In this document: in pieces, positions 10,222-23,300 of the stretch
Layout of the letters: each line of letters starts with the position of its first letter
Position numbering within the stretch: the stretch's first letter is position 1
Program-made: the position numbers and the translations under genes
Assembly: GCA_947462335.1 (NCBI GenBank)
Contig: OX381721.1
Coordinates: 35,080,303-35,144,302, forward strand
Direction: 5' to 3'
DNA: 64,000 bases
DNA from: Harmothoe impar
Taxonomy: Eukaryota > Annelida > Polychaeta > Phyllodocida > Polynoidae
The notes under the pieces: generated by a model
Seen by the model: only the letters and a program-made list of their open reading frames with translations
Databases searched by the model: none
Told to the model about the DNA's origin: nothing

Positions 10222-10524
10222 TTAACCCTTTAAGGACAGAATGCCGCTAAAAGATGACAGTTGTCGTCATTATGCTCCAATGCAGCACAGAGAAAAGAAA
10301 CAGCGTCAACAGGTGACGCTGTTTCTTCTCTCTGTGAGCTCTAGCAATACGCTGCATTGGTGCATCATGCCAACTCTTCAGGAATGTCTCAGGGCCTTAA
10401 CTCTGTAGGGCTGACATAATGCATAAATGCAGCCCTGGCAAGTTACTCGCCAGAGCTGCATTCATGCATCATGTCGACCAAGGGCATGATGTATTAATAC
10501 ATTATGCCGTTCCTGAAGGGCTAA
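10222..10524. mobile_element. TTAACCCTTTAAG-family MITE, copy 1
   Basis: The left end TTAACCCTTTAAGGACAG faces a degenerate right end (CCTGAAGGGCTAA). The interior has the family core GAGTTACTCGCC-like and ATGCATCATG motifs, plus a copy-specific perfect hairpin with 13-bp arms (AGAAACAGCGTCA / TGACGCTGTTTCT). Confidence 0.55.
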
Positions 10525-11070
10525 AAGTACATGTGGTTGTATGTGGCGTAAAGCTGGAACACCTGGTCCACACTACCACATAGTGGATGGTGAAGTGTAC
10601 AAGACGGCATCTCCCCATGTCTGAGTTCTTACCGAGACGTGGTTGTGATGAGGGAGTCGGGGATGAAGAAGGGCAGGGGAACGAGGGAGAGACGGAGGGT
10701 GGGAGGAGGCGGATGGAAGGACTATACGTAGGTTCCCAGGGGAGGATCCAGGGGGTGAAGTTCCTGGGGGTCCGTCCCCCCCCCCCTTTTTTTTTATTGA
10801 AAAAAGGATTTTTTTAAAAAAAGGTCTGCCCCTGACCTGGGGAAAAGTGAAAAGAACTGGACACAGGATCTTGCTGCAGGTAATTGGTTTTGCGCACAGC
10901 CACAGGAAAGTGTGCCGAAAGTTTGTTCAAGTGGTCCTCTCACCAAAATGCCTTCCCCTCCCAACCCCCTGTTGCTAGTAAATGACCACTCCCTACGACA
11001 TCACTAAGATGTAGGCTTTATAGACGAGAGGGCACCATATGGACGGTCCTGGGAGTGGTTCTAATTCAGT
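10525..11070. other. intergenic
   Basis: No gene recognised. Purine-rich at 10650-10750, with a C/T/A homopolymer tract near 10780-10825. Confidence 0.45.
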
Positions 11071-11405
11071 AAGGGAGTGGTATTTATTTTAACAACAGGG
11101 GTGTGGTGGATTTGGGGGTGAGGGGGGGGACCAAAAAGATTTGGACAACTCAAAGGGGGGGGACTAAAAAAAGATGGACACTTCTTGAGGGGGACCAATA
11201 AAATTGCACCCCTTTTTAGTGAAAAGGCCCACGCGTTACTATAGCTCAAAGTGGTCGGCCGCGCCCTATTTCAACTCTATGAGGGGGGACCAAAAAGTTT
11301 TTGACTCCTCCCATGGGGGGGACCAAAAAAAATTCTACCCGCTCGCGTGAAAATCCACCGACCCCCCCCCCCCTCCCCATGTTGTTAAAAAATGACCACT
11401 CCCTA
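11071..11405. mobile_element. AGGGAGTGGTC-family MITE, copy 1
   Basis: The ends read AAGGGAGTGGTATTTATTTTAACAAC and GTTGTTAAAAAATGACCACTCCCTAA, with long G/C runs inside. Related copies lie at 53005-53277 and 56739-56967. Confidence 0.6.
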
Positions 11406-11871
11406 ATATAGCCAGCACTGCGGGGTGTGAGGGAGCCATGTCGGGGGCGGGCCCAGCTCACGGGGGGAGCATATAGAGCAGTCTTATACCAGTCTGGGGC
11501 AGACGACCACCGAGGAGTGCCTCTCTGAGCGGTTCACATCTGTAGCAGAAGCCTCACTCTCCTGACACATTCTTGGCCTACATTAAGAACCCAGGTCGCA
11601 TAAATTATCATACATTAGTCGTTTGCTGCTAAAGATGGATGCATCCACACAGAGAGGTATTCATCTCAAGTGGCGCCATCCCTCGTTGTAGAATGGCCTA
11701 CCAGACCAAAGCAATAGACATGTGGAAATACTCCCAGATATACCTGCCATGTGTTCCTCACTGTAGGGCTGTGGGGCAGTTTCAGGCTTAACTTGACACA
11801 GGTGGGAGGTCCTCTAAGGGAATGAAACACCTGTTGGGCCAGAAATGAAAGTCTCGCAATGTCTGCATACC

Positions 11872-12117
11872 TTAACCCTTTAAGGACAGATGTTGGTAAA
11901 AGATGACATTTGTCATCATGATGCACCAATGCGGCAACGGCGAGTTACTCGCCGGTGCCACATTGATGTATCATGCCGACCCTTCAGGAGTGTCTCAACT
12001 CCATAAGGTCGACATGATGCATGAAGCACTGACGAGTTACACACTAGGGCTGCATTCATGCATCATGGCGACCAAGGTATGATGCATTAGTGCACTATGC
12101 CATACTTAAAGGGTTAA
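11872..12117. mobile_element. TTAACCCTTTAAG-family MITE, copy 2
   Basis: 246 bp with TTAACCCTTTAAGGAC at the left and CTTAAAGGGTTAA at the right. The interior carries GCAACGGCGAGTTACTCGCC and ATGCATCATG. Nearly the same length as copy 3. Confidence 0.65.
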
Positions 12118-12560
12118 CTATAACTATAGTAGCACATTAAAGCACTATGCGGCCCTTAAAGGGTCAACTTCACCCCTTTAAGATGCTTAACTTCATACAG
12201 GTGGGCGGACTTCTAAGGGAAGGAAACACCTGTTGGGTCAGAAATGAAAGTCTTGCCAAGTCTGCATACCTTAAAACTTTAAGGACAGCATACATGCAGT
12301 AATAAAAGTCTGAATACCTTAACCCTTCGGATGTAGATGTAGGAATGCAGCACTGGCGAGTTACTCGCCATGGCTACACCTATGCATTATGACGACAGGG
12401 AAAGGGCATACAATACGTGTACTGGTAGCACATTAAAGCACTATACGGCCCTTAAAGGATTAACTTCACCCGGGCACTGAGCACCTGTTGGGCCAGAAAT
12501 GAAAGTCTTTGCTAAATGCATTATCGGAAGAGCTGAACCCTTTATGGGCAGCATAATGCT
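12118..12560. repeat. fragments of the TTAACCCTTTAAG family
   Basis: Broken copies of the neighbouring MITE (GAGTTACTCGCC, GGCCCTTAAAGG) and a duplicated segment CACCTGTTGGG(T/C)CAGAAATGAAAGTC near 12230 and 12485, also found at 11830. Confidence 0.5.
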
Positions 12561-12805
12561 TTAACCCTTTAAGGACGACATTAACAGACAGGTGGTCATG
12601 ATGCACCAATGCAGCCCTGGTGAGTAACTCGCTGGTGCCGCATTGGTGCATCATGATGCCGACCCTTCGGGAGTGTCTCAACCCCATGGGGTCAGCATGA
12701 TACTTGAATGCAGCACTGGTGAGTTACTCGCCAGGGCTGCATTCATGCATCATGTCGACCAAGAGTATGGTGCATTAAGGCATCATGCCGTGCTTAAAGG
12801 GTTAA
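12561..12805. mobile_element. TTAACCCTTTAAG-family MITE, copy 3
   Basis: 245 bp bounded by TTAACCCTTTAAGGAC and CTTAAAGGGTTAA. The interior has two GAGT(A/T)ACTCGC motifs flanked by GCAGC and ATGCATCATG, as in copy 2. Confidence 0.65.
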
Positions 12806-13990
12806 GGGGTTAGCTTCACGGTCCATAAGTCACTGTGTTGTGTGTGTCTTACAACGCGTCTGTTATACAACAGGGGGGAGTCAAGTGCCGTGGCGCCCTC
12901 TATACCGCGGAGCATATATATGCTGCTGTACCGGCCTCAAACAGGGCAGTGAGCAGGCAACACTGTACATTCCAGTGTGGTCCAAACCTGTTGGAAGGTC
13001 TTTAGTATACATGATTAGCATGAGGTGGCACTACTGTTCTGAAGGAGGGCCATGGTCATATAGCCTACCCTCAGTACATTTGCATTGTGTTGAGAGAGCA
13101 TGAATGAAACCCTCATATTGAGATAACGACAGAAGCTTTATAATGCTACATTGAAATATAACTTGCAAAAGGGTAAATCTTCCCAGGAAAAAATACAACA
13201 GAAATTAAGCTTGAATAGCTTTTGTGTAATAACTGCTTAAAATATGGTTAAACGTGACTGTGTGTAATTTCCACTCCAGCCACTCAATGTGGATGGCACT
13301 GCGGCACTTGATTCCTCGCCTTGTTATACAGTGTGTTAGACCAGGCCTGCACAGCCCATGGTAACCGATGTAGCAGAAAGCGGCATGTCTCCCTCATTCC
13401 AGACGTTAGTGTACGTTAGTGCCTCAAGGCATATTTTGACAACTTGAAAGATTAATCATATTACCCACAGCTGTTGGGGCAGTGGCCATAGGGGGCGCCA
13501 CTGGGTGTGTGGCATCACGGGGTTGAGAACACTAAGGAGCCCACATTTATCAAACCAACATGTTTGTGTAAGATTAATACATTGATGTGGACTTGTCTAT
13601 ATCACAAGGCAGACGTATTTAAATGTAATATATAAATCGGTTTAAGTCAATATTCCTGTCTGTCTTTGCTTTTAATTTTCTACTTTTAATATTTATTAAA
13701 ATTTTACACAATGTAAACTCCATTGAATGTATATATTCCCAATCATGATAGCCCAATTCTAAACGTTGTTCCTTCCATAGAGTTTCCCTCACACATGGCA
13801 TGCTGAGGGTAACGTTTGGAGTTCACATGTTGGCTGTGTTGTAGATGCTAGGGGGAGGGGGGGGGGTATATACTTAGGTCGCACCATGCTAGGAATCTAT
13901 CACACCCAGCAATAACTGTCACCCCCCCCCCCCCCACACACACACACACCGCAAACTGTCTGCCGCCTGCCTCTATTAACTCCTAAATTT
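12806..13990. other. intergenic, no gene seen
   Basis: Only short ORFs. A C-run followed by a (CA)n tract lies at 13921-13950. Confidence 0.5.
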
Positions 13991-14347
13991 GTGACCCGTT
14001 TTAACGAAATGGGTCGGAAGTCGCATATTAAAAATGTTTTGATACAGTTTTGTTGAATTAAATGAAATTTAATTAAAATGAGGTAATTAACATTTAAATT
14101 AGATATTAACTATATGATACAATACAATTATCAATCCTATGGCCATCATTTTGGGAATAATGGGAGTTGGAATGTGGTTCGTACCTTATTATTCCATGAG
14201 ATAACTATTCATATGCTAGAAAAATGTCAAAAACTCATTTTTCAAAGATTTGATTTTTTTCCCCCACCCCACCATATACTACTTAAAGAGGCTATATCTA
14301 GGCTCTTTAAAGTGCGACTTCCGACCCAATTCGTTAAAACGGGTCAC
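13991..14347. mobile_element. MITE with 35-bp inverted ends
   Basis: The left end GTGACCCGTTTTAACGAA is matched by TTCGTTAAAACGGGTCAC at the right, the inverted pairing covering about 35 bp. The interior is AT-rich and non-coding. A target duplication is not clear. Confidence 0.65.
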
Positions 14348-14519
14348 CCTTAAGGACAGCGTGATGCCATAACCCTTTGAGGGTGGCACACTGCCTCAAT
14401 TCACCATCCCTATATTGTTATGTTACATGAATGAATGACATCCCTCGCCAGTGCCGATCCTATGGGGTTATCATAAGGATGTGCATCTATGGGGCCCTTG
14501 ATAGGGGGTCCCCATGCCC

Positions 14520-14690
14520 CATGTCGATTTTAAGAAATGCCCATGTCGCCATATCAATTTTAAGAAATGCCCATGTCGCCATATCGATTTTAAGAAATGC
14601 CCAATGTCCCATGTCACTATCTAATTTTTTCCCTTGTCCCATGTCACTAAGCCCTAAAAGGGTCCATGTCGCCGTGTCGAATTTAGGGGT
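14520..14690 (+). repeat. minisatellite, about 28-bp units
   Basis: Three to four copies of a unit of the type CATGTCGCCATATCGATTTT followed by AAGAAATGCC, the later ones degenerate. A related piece reappears at 16860-16910 inside the left inverted repeat of the Polinton. Confidence 0.7.
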
Positions 14691-15369
14691 CTGGGGCCAT
14701 ATCTATGCATGGCTAGTAGACTCGATCGCCAGTGTTGCATTTCAGGTCCGTAACCAGCCTTCTTCAAGGGGTGGTTGGTTTTTGTATATGGTGGAACTTG
14801 GTATGATTATATCAATGTTGAAACTGGACTTTTTCTAATATGATGGTGGAACCTTGTATGATATATTTAGAGAGGAAGCAGAGTTTTGTGAATATAATCA
14901 ATCTTTCATATTATTCTCTCTAGACCAGGTTCGGTCTGTATGGGCCCTGTGGACCTGCTGGCCAGCCTTCGGCTGTGTTGGTTTTAAAACTATATCATCA
15001 TCATATTCTTTCTAGAATCCTAATAATTGTCCGATCAACAAGCCATAAAAAATGGCATATCTATAATCAATTATGTCCTCTTTACAGTCAGCTATGGTGG
15101 AACTGTTTTCCTCCTTTAGGGAGGTGGGTTGGTTCGTTTGAAACGACAACCCCCCGCCCCCACTAGTTACGGGCCTGCATTTATCACCTGGGGACATAAC
15201 ACATTAAAAAAGTGTGCGGCCCTTAAAGGGCTATGTAATAGGCACTGAGAGGGGTCATCATCTTTCATCTTTTTCACAAAACCCCTTTTTATTCCCCCAG
15301 AAGGTATCGTGTGGTAGGATGAAAGTCTGTGACTGTAGAAGCCATCAGTGAGATGACCACGTGACTTAC
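14691..15369. other. intergenic
   Basis: No gene recognised. It includes short matches to the TTAACCCTTTAAG family (GTGCGGCCCTTAAAGGGCT near 15212). Confidence 0.4.
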
Positions 15370-15436
15370 CTTGTTGTAGCAGGGTCAGCACCAGTAGTAG
15401 TGACAGATGGAGGCGCGGCAACAGTGTCTTCTCCAT
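15370..15436 (-). CDS. possible first coding exon of a secreted host protein
   Basis: On the minus strand an ATG at 15436 encodes MEKTLLPRLHLSLLLVLTLL and two Gln, a textbook signal peptide with basic start and Leu-rich core. A GTAAGT donor (15369-15364) follows after one base of the next codon, a phase-1 junction, which is common after signal-peptide exons in animals. I could not find the following exons on the minus strand below 15360, so the protein is unknown. Chance similarity is possible. Confidence 0.4.
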
Positions 15437-16639
15437 CCTAGTACATCCACTTTACACTTAAACCTATAGAGCTCCACTTGTTCTCACAATTTCCTTCAGA
15501 TATGGCAGCATCCACAGTGCTTTACTTCAGGCGATATCCTCCTTAAAAGTCACGTCTGACTTTTACATTACATTGCAAAATATGCTTTTCCTAAACGTAT
15601 ATCAGTTATTGTTTGTTCTACGCAGTCCTCCTGCTGTTTCTGAGAAGAAACTCTCTCCATCAAATGTGGTTGTTGTGGTAATCCAAATGTGTAAAAGGAA
15701 AAGAAAAGAAAGTAGCTCCTTGTTAAAATATTAATGCATGTAGGAGGCTCAAGTAGTCATATTAATGTTGTAAATATCATTCTGTTACAAGGCCTGGTGT
15801 ATAAGTATCCTATTTGTGTTTCCTCCAGGGAGTCCTGCCTATGATTGAGGGTACGGCTGGAGACCCAGGACCCTTATAGTACATGCCGCAGGGCCTGGAG
15901 GAACGAGTAGTAACCACCCTACCCTCTACTACAGTTAGGTAGGGTGTGGAGGCTCTCCAGGCTGAGGCTTTGCAGTATGTGGCCTAGGGTGTGGTGTCTA
16001 GGTGTGTGGGAGGAGAGTGGAGTGAATGTGAAGGCGAGGCTAACCGTGAGAGACCCGTATGTTTGACACGGTGTGAGCGCCCCCCGTGGCGGTGTGGCGG
16101 AGTGTGGAACTACAGTGGGATATGAGTGAGTGACGTGATCTATGGCAGGGGTCAGTTTGGTAGGAAATCATGACACAGCACTTCTGGTAGTGCTAAGACA
16201 TACTGGTGAAATTGGCAGGGGGCGCTGGATTTGAATTGCTTTATTTTAAACCAAGTAGAGTGGCATTCCCTCCAAGTGAGGTCGGGTACTAGTTAGGGAA
16301 TGGGTATATCTGTGAAGGGCTTTCAGAAAAAAAAACCACTCACTACATATATTCACCTTCCATAAATGTTACCTTTCATATACTGACAGTCTGACTCTTT
16401 CTCAGCGAAAAGAACCGCTTTGTACTAAATCATTAATGCCATTTGCAGGATTAAACTATCTCTGTAAATTGCATCATACACATTGTGGTCAATAAATGGG
16501 GACAGTCAGATCATTCTGTTATTTTTGAAGGCTCTCAAAAAACAAGAAGTTTAGCTGGTATACACTAAGTTCCTGCACTGACGAAATACTGACATATACA
16601 TGTACATAAATGTTACTGGTAACTTCTGTTTAGGGATTG
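15437..16639. other. intergenic, mixed composition
   Basis: No ORF of interest. Region 15830-16130 is relatively GC-rich (for example GCGCCCCCCGTGGCGG near 16077); the rest is AT-rich. It is upstream of the candidate minus-strand exon and could contain its promoter, but no motif decides this. Confidence 0.4.
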
Positions 16640-17050
16640 TTGTGAGAGTGATACAAAGGCTATTGTGGTATAGAATTACCAAACATACACAGTTATTACA
16701 TTAATCATGTGTCTCATGGGTAGTTCACAGTTTGGTACTGAAAGCCCCCTGAGCTGGCTACTTGTAATGTGTGAGTGACCCGCACTCAGTAGGCAACATG
16801 ACACCAACCACGTTATAGTGACTGTTCATAGCATTATGCTATGAACAGTCACTAAAGGCCAATGTCCCATGTCGGATTTAAGAAATGCCCAATGTCCCAT
16901 GTCACTAGTATGGCAGTAGTATATGGCAAGCTCTACGTAGGGGTGTAATCAAAGGTAATTATATTACAATTACCTGGCTATTACTGGAGGGTGTTTGAGG
17001 GTAATTTAGACAATTACTTGACTGCTTTACACTTACTTGACACGTACTTT
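16640..17050 (+). repeat. Polinton left terminal inverted repeat (with insertion)
   Basis: Bases 16640-16720 and 16915-17050 are the reverse complement of 38830-39058 with few changes (for example TTGTGAGAGTGATACAAAGG at the outer end). About 190 bp at 16721-16914 have no counterpart in the right repeat and interrupt the left one. Confidence 0.85.
16721..16914. repeat. insertion within left inverted repeat
   Basis: It is absent from the right repeat. It holds a perfect palindrome at 16817-16853 with 17-bp arms and a TTA spacer (AGTGACTGTTCATAGCA / TGCTATGAACAGTCACT). It also holds a segment (AATGTCCCATGTCGGATTTA, then AGAAATGCCC) that matches the minisatellite at 14520-14690. Confidence 0.6.
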
Positions 17051-17310
17051 GGGTAATCATATGCTCATGTTTGATGAATAGAGTTATTCTAATAGGAAAT
17101 AGGTCTACGATGCTTTGTTACATGTGTAGACAATGGTGCATAAGTTTACTATTTTACGACTCACACAATAAGAATAAGGACGTAGGGGTAACCTGCAATC
17201 ATGCTAGAAACAATGAACTTCTTTTTTCAGCTATACTCAACAGGTGGAAGGAAACTTTGTATATATGTGTGTGTAGTGTTTACTTTCTTAAAATATAGCA
17301 CAGGGACAAC

Positions 17311-20300
17311 ATGGCTACTAACTGGAATGATTCAGATTTAGAAAATCGCATAAAAAGGATCTTGTGTAAGGATTATCTCTTGAAATGGTCGAGAGACAAC
17401 TATGTCCAGGATCATCCATTAGTGTTGAACAGGCTGCAGGAGTTGGATCGAGTAAGTATTGAATATATTATATTTTTACAGAGTAATTGTAGATGACTTG
17501 ATATTTATAGTCAGTTTAGACTAATTACTTTTATCTAATTAGATTGCAGCTTTGATCAACTCTTGCTATGACAAGAATCGATTGGTGGATTGGGCTAGAA
17601 GAGAGAATCAGCTAGAAAATCCCGTCTTCATTCAGAGATTGATCTATTTTGAAAGAGGTCAAATTCAACAACAATCTAATCAGTATACGTTATCAAATGA
17701 GGACTGGCGTGGGATGATATCTTGTTTCGGATCTGTTCAAGAATTAGATCAATATGTCACGTTCAATGGAGCACAGTCTGATCCAATTGTTCAAGAGAGA
17801 CGTACTCAGCTGGTCCAGACTGGACGATTTTATCCAGAACTACCAGTGAGTATCAATTGAACGATTTCATTTGATTTGTTTGCATGAAAATCGTCGACTA
17901 TATTAATTTTATATTGCTATAATTTACACATAGATGAAACTGAGGATTTTATAAAATTTTACATTACAATAAAAGCTACAGATATTAAAGGGAGGAAGTA
18001 CATGGAAGACTTTGAATAACAAGTTTTAACTATGACTTTTCAGATGTCTCAACGATCTCATTCAGAGGTAGAAGCTATTATCAAGTCGTATAATGACAAA
18101 AATCAATTGACGGCTTGGGCTAGGTATCATGATCAACTTCAACACCCTTCAGTCATCTCTAGATTAGTGGAAATAGAATCTGGCATGGATTATACATTGA
18201 GTGATGATGATTGGCGCAAGATATTAAGTTGTATGACTTCAGTGCAACAGTTGGACAATTATGTCGGGACTATGAATGATCCAGCAATTGATGAAAGAAG
18301 AACTCAATTACAAGCTGCACAGAAATTGTTCTCAAACAAGAAGGTGAGTATAGATTATAATTCTTTCAAAAGATTTAATGTTTGTATTATATTCTGTTTT
18401 CATGATCGAGTTACGAGTAGTTAACAAATATCACACCAGACGGCGTAGTAGTAGTAGTAGCACATTGAATACTACACTGTGAAAGGAGGGATTATACATG
18501 TACTTGTCTTTTATTATTATTTATCAGATGAAGAGTAAGACTTTCAAGTGCAGGACATGTGGAGCTATACATAAGTCTCGCAAAGAATTATACATCCACA
18601 AAGGATTAATGCATGGAGGAGCTGGAGAGTTGCAAGATGAACCTTGGCAGAGACCTCCGTGGGTGGATCAAAATGGGGCAATCAATGATTCTTTGAGGCG
18701 TTCATTTCAGTCAAATTACCGATATATTCTCGCTCAACATTCTCCTGGGGAAGTTATCTTTACATATAATTTTCCTAGTAATGATTTAGAAAGAGGTAAT
18801 GCTGAATTAATTGAAGCTTTAGAAACAGTCCACGCTGATCAACGAGGTACTTATAGGATAAATGGAACTTTGGGCGTCATGTTAATTCACAATGTCACAG
18901 GGGCTTATAGGTATTACATCCCATTTACTAATGTCCCATTTTTTGAAGCTCCTATCCCATTGTCTACAGAAGCAGATCTTGACGGGGTTCGAGAGAGGTT
19001 GAACAATTTTGAATTAGGCGAATTTTTCAGGAAAGTTAGAGATAACACTGAATGGAAGGGTTTGTTTGTTCCAAACATAGTTTTCTATGTGACGGATACC
19101 GGCTTCAATCTTGGAGGAGGGGCACTTCCAGACTATATCAAATTGAAACACTGTATAGAAGGATTAGAACATCCTCCTGGTGATTATAAACACTACTATA
19201 AAGATAACTTGTGTGTTTTTCGATGTTTGGCTCTTCAAAACAAACAAACTAGACTCGCTGCTGCTGTTAAATTATATTACAATCAATGGAGAAAGTATAT
19301 GGGGGGTGGTGCAGTTCCGAAGGATCAGAGGGACTTTGAAGGTTTAGCTTGGGAAGATCTACCAGATTTTGAAAAGTGTTTTGAAGTCTCTTTGTATATA
19401 TATGACCTTCAACCAGATAGTGTGGCTGTATTGCAATATAAACCTTCTTCTCGATTTAAGTCTGTTATGTACACTAACTTGTACAACGGTCATTTATCTT
19501 TCATCAAGGAATTTAGCACTTATGCTAAAAAATACCAATGCCCTACTTGCAACAAACACGTCAGCACAGTCAGTCAATATAAAGCTCATATTAGAATATG
19601 CACTGGACGAACAAAACTTAAATTTCCAGGGGGATTCTTCCAACCTACTCCTACTATTTTTGAAGAGTTAGAAGAGTTTGGTATAGATACATCAAAATGT
19701 AAAAAGCTCTATCCATATTTTGGTGTGTTTGATATGGAAGCTATGTTGGAAAAGCATGACGAACGTCCTACTGATAAACTGAAATGGTTTCAGAAGCATC
19801 GCCCTATATCAGTGTCTGTATGTAGCAATGTTCCAAATTTTATTGAACCTAAATGTATCATAGACGATGATTTAGATTCTTTGTTGCTTAAAATGATCGC
19901 GTATTTGACACAAATACAAGAAGAAGCTAAAAAACACTCAGAAAAAGAATGGGATAAAGTTATGAATTCTTTAAAAATAGAAATAGAGAAATGGAGACCT
20001 CCAGAAGCCACTGTAGATTTGACTCTTGAGTCAGACGGAGAAGAAGAAGAGATGGAAGTAGAAGTAGAGGAGAGGGAGGAGGAAGAAGAGGAGGAGGAGG
20101 AGGGGGAAGAAGTGAGGGATTATGATTTCATAAAAGACAATAGCGAAGCTGTAGAGAATCAAAATCTCAAAAAAGCTAAAACTATCATGTCTAACAAATT
20201 GAAAATGATATATACAAAATTTAAAAATTACATCAATCAATTACCGATTCTTGGATTCAATTCATCTAATTATGACATTAACTTGATCAAGTCTAAGCTG

Positions 20301-23300
20301 TTCAATCATTTAGATTTTGGAAAAAACAACAAGAACGGCTATGTTATCAAAAGAAATAACTCTTACACAAATATCAGCACTGAACGTTTTAAAATGTTAG
20401 ACATTATCCACTTTTTAGCTCCTGGATCAAATTATACGAGATTTCTTGAAGCTTATGGTATAAAAGAAAAGAAAGGGATGTTTCCTTATGAATACTTTGA
20501 TTCAGTAGACAAATTAGAAGAAACAAATCTACCCCCTCGTGAAGTTTTTTACTCGACTTTGAAAGAGACTAATATCAGCGAAGTAGATTATGAATATCTT
20601 AAGACTGTCTGGGAGGAAAACAACATGAGAACATTTAGAGATTTCCTCATTTGGTACAACAATAAAGATGTAGAACCTTTTGTAGCAGCAGTGATTAAAT
20701 TACAAGAGTTCTATTTTGACAGAAATATAGACATATTCAAGATAGCTATGTCTGTACCCGGTATTGCTAGAAAGATGCTGTTTGATACAGCTAAAAGAAA
20801 TAACACTCATTTTCAGTTATTTAGTCCTTTAGACGAGGATTTATGTAGAACTTTTAAAACTAATATCGTAGGAGGGCCTTCTATTATATTTCACAGACAT
20901 CACAAAGCTAATGAAACTCGTATCAGAGGCAATAAATTGTGTAAGAGAGTAGTGGGGTTTGACTCAAATGCTTTATACCTCTATTCATTGGGAATGCCCC
21001 TACCCACAAATGTCTATGTCAGAAGACATTGTGATGACGATTTCAAACCAACAAGACAAGTCCATTACGTCAGTATGTATGAATGGTTAGATTGGAGAAC
21101 AGCGGTAGAGGGGGTGGACATCATACACAAGCTCAACTCTGGTCATGAGAAGAGAGTAGGACCTTTCTTGGCTGACGGATATTGCGCTCAAACAAAAACT
21201 ATCTATGAAGTGAGTAAAGAATGATTATCAATATCAGGTACCCGGTAGTGAGTATATACATATCTATAAACTATTTAAGGAATTATCCATCAATCAAGCA
21301 ATTATGATACTGCTCAAAAAGTATTTTATTTTTTGAACTCGCTACTGCATACTAGTAGTAGTAGATTTATAAGATCCTTTTTTTATTTTGTTTTTCAGTT
21401 TTATGGTTGCTACATACATAGATGTGAATGTCAAAAAAATAAGCTAGAAGAGAAAGAGAGACTGAAAAGAAAAAAGAACACTCAGCTGAGAGAAGACTAT
21501 TTAGTATCAATGGGATATTCTATTAAGACAGTTTGGGAATGCGAGTTTCGTCGTCTTAAATCTACTGAACCTGGTCTGCAAGAAATGAATGTGTTACCTG
21601 AGTTTTCTAAAAAATATCCTGGAAAGATGACAGAAACTGAAATTCTACACTATGTCAAGAAAGGAGATTTGTTTGGAGTTGTAGAAGTCGACATAACTGT
21701 AAGTATGTGTGAATACTAGTATTGAAATACAATCATCTTTTTTATTTAGTTTAAGAGCTGAGGGAATGACGTTAGTTTATCAATGTTACAGGTAGTTGTC
21801 TCTTTTGCTTATAAAACTTAATTATCAAACTGTGGGTTTATTTGATCTAGGTACCGAATGAATGGGGAGAAGAAGACCGGTCTTTATCTCACTTGACTCC
21901 TTCTCAATATTTCTCTGAAATGTCTCCGATATTTTGTACTACTGAGATCCCTTTTGAAGAGATTGGTTCACATATGCAAGATCATGTCAAGAAAAAGAAC
22001 TTGTCACAAGTAAGTGTTTGCATTATCAATGAAATCTTGCTACAGCTAAAACTAACTAACTATACAGTATTAATGTGTCAATTTGTTCTATGTTTCAGGA
22101 CCCTAGAAGACTGTTAGTCGGAGGAATGTCTGCACAAAAGATATTGTTGGCTACTCCATTACTGAAATGGTATCTAGATCATGGGATGAAAGTGACTAAA
22201 ATCTATCAAGTAGTAGAGTTTACGCCAAAGCGCTGCTTCAAAGATTTTCAAGACGAAGTGTCTGAAGCCCGACGTGAAGGAGACAAGGACAAATCTAAAT
22301 CTATTATAGCTGATACAATGAAGTTAATCGGTAATTCTGGCTATGGTAGCCTGATCATGGACAAAGAGAAGCATACAAACGTAAGATACTGCACTGGTAA
22401 AAGAAAAGCATGCCTCGCTGCAAATAAACCTGAGTACAGGAAGATGACTGAATTAGACGATGAATTATTTGAGGTCGAATCAGTGAAGAAAGTGATCAAT
22501 ATGAATTTGCCTATATATCTAGGATATTTCATTTTACAATACGCTAAGCTAAGAATGCTGCAATGGTACTATGATTTTCTGGACAAGTTTGTGAAAAGAG
22601 AGGATTTTGAATATCTGGAAATGGACACAGGTAAGTTTTGCAGTTATTAAGTTAACAAGACTTATCTAGAAATAGTTGCTGGATGATTTTCTTTTCTAAT
22701 ATTTTATTTTCTTTTATTTATTTTCTAGATTCTGCTTATTTTGCAATAAGTGGAGATACTTTAGAATCAGTCATCAAGCCTGAAATGATGGCTGAATATA
22801 ATAAGAGAGTTTATGGAAGTTGTCATTCTTCTAAACATGAAGCCGATTTGTTTAATTGGTTACCTCGTCAATGTTGTGCTGAACATATGAATTACGACAA
22901 GAGGACTCCCGGGTTGTTTAAAGTGAGTGAGTTTTCTTGTTTGTTATTGTGTCAAAATTATCATTGTTTTAGTTTTGTGTGATAAACAATATTGCATAGT
23001 TTTGTTGTAAGAGCTGAATCTTTGATACCCGTTAGTGATATTGCATTAAAGCTAACATTATTTAGTCTGCGTTATAAACAATTTGCAAGTTTATATGTAG
23101 AGCTGAATCTTCGATATCTATTATTACTATTTCTTTTCAGTTAGAGGCTAGCGGTACTGAAATGATCGCATTGTGCAGTAAGACTTACATTCTCAAAGAC
23201 GATGACTACTTTAAGATTGTCTGCAAAGGGATAAACCAAAACGCTTTGTCACAGCCTATGGAGGACTATGAAAATGTGTTAAATAACCAACAAAACGCTA

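Noticed and set aside
10222..12805. CRISPR-like array
   Set aside because: The repeats are dispersed, diverged MITE copies with inverted ends, not regularly spaced direct repeats, and the genome is animal.
17071..17298. 75-aa ORF before the polymerase
   Set aside because: Lies between the inverted repeat and PolB, with no similarity or good start context; more likely promoter region.
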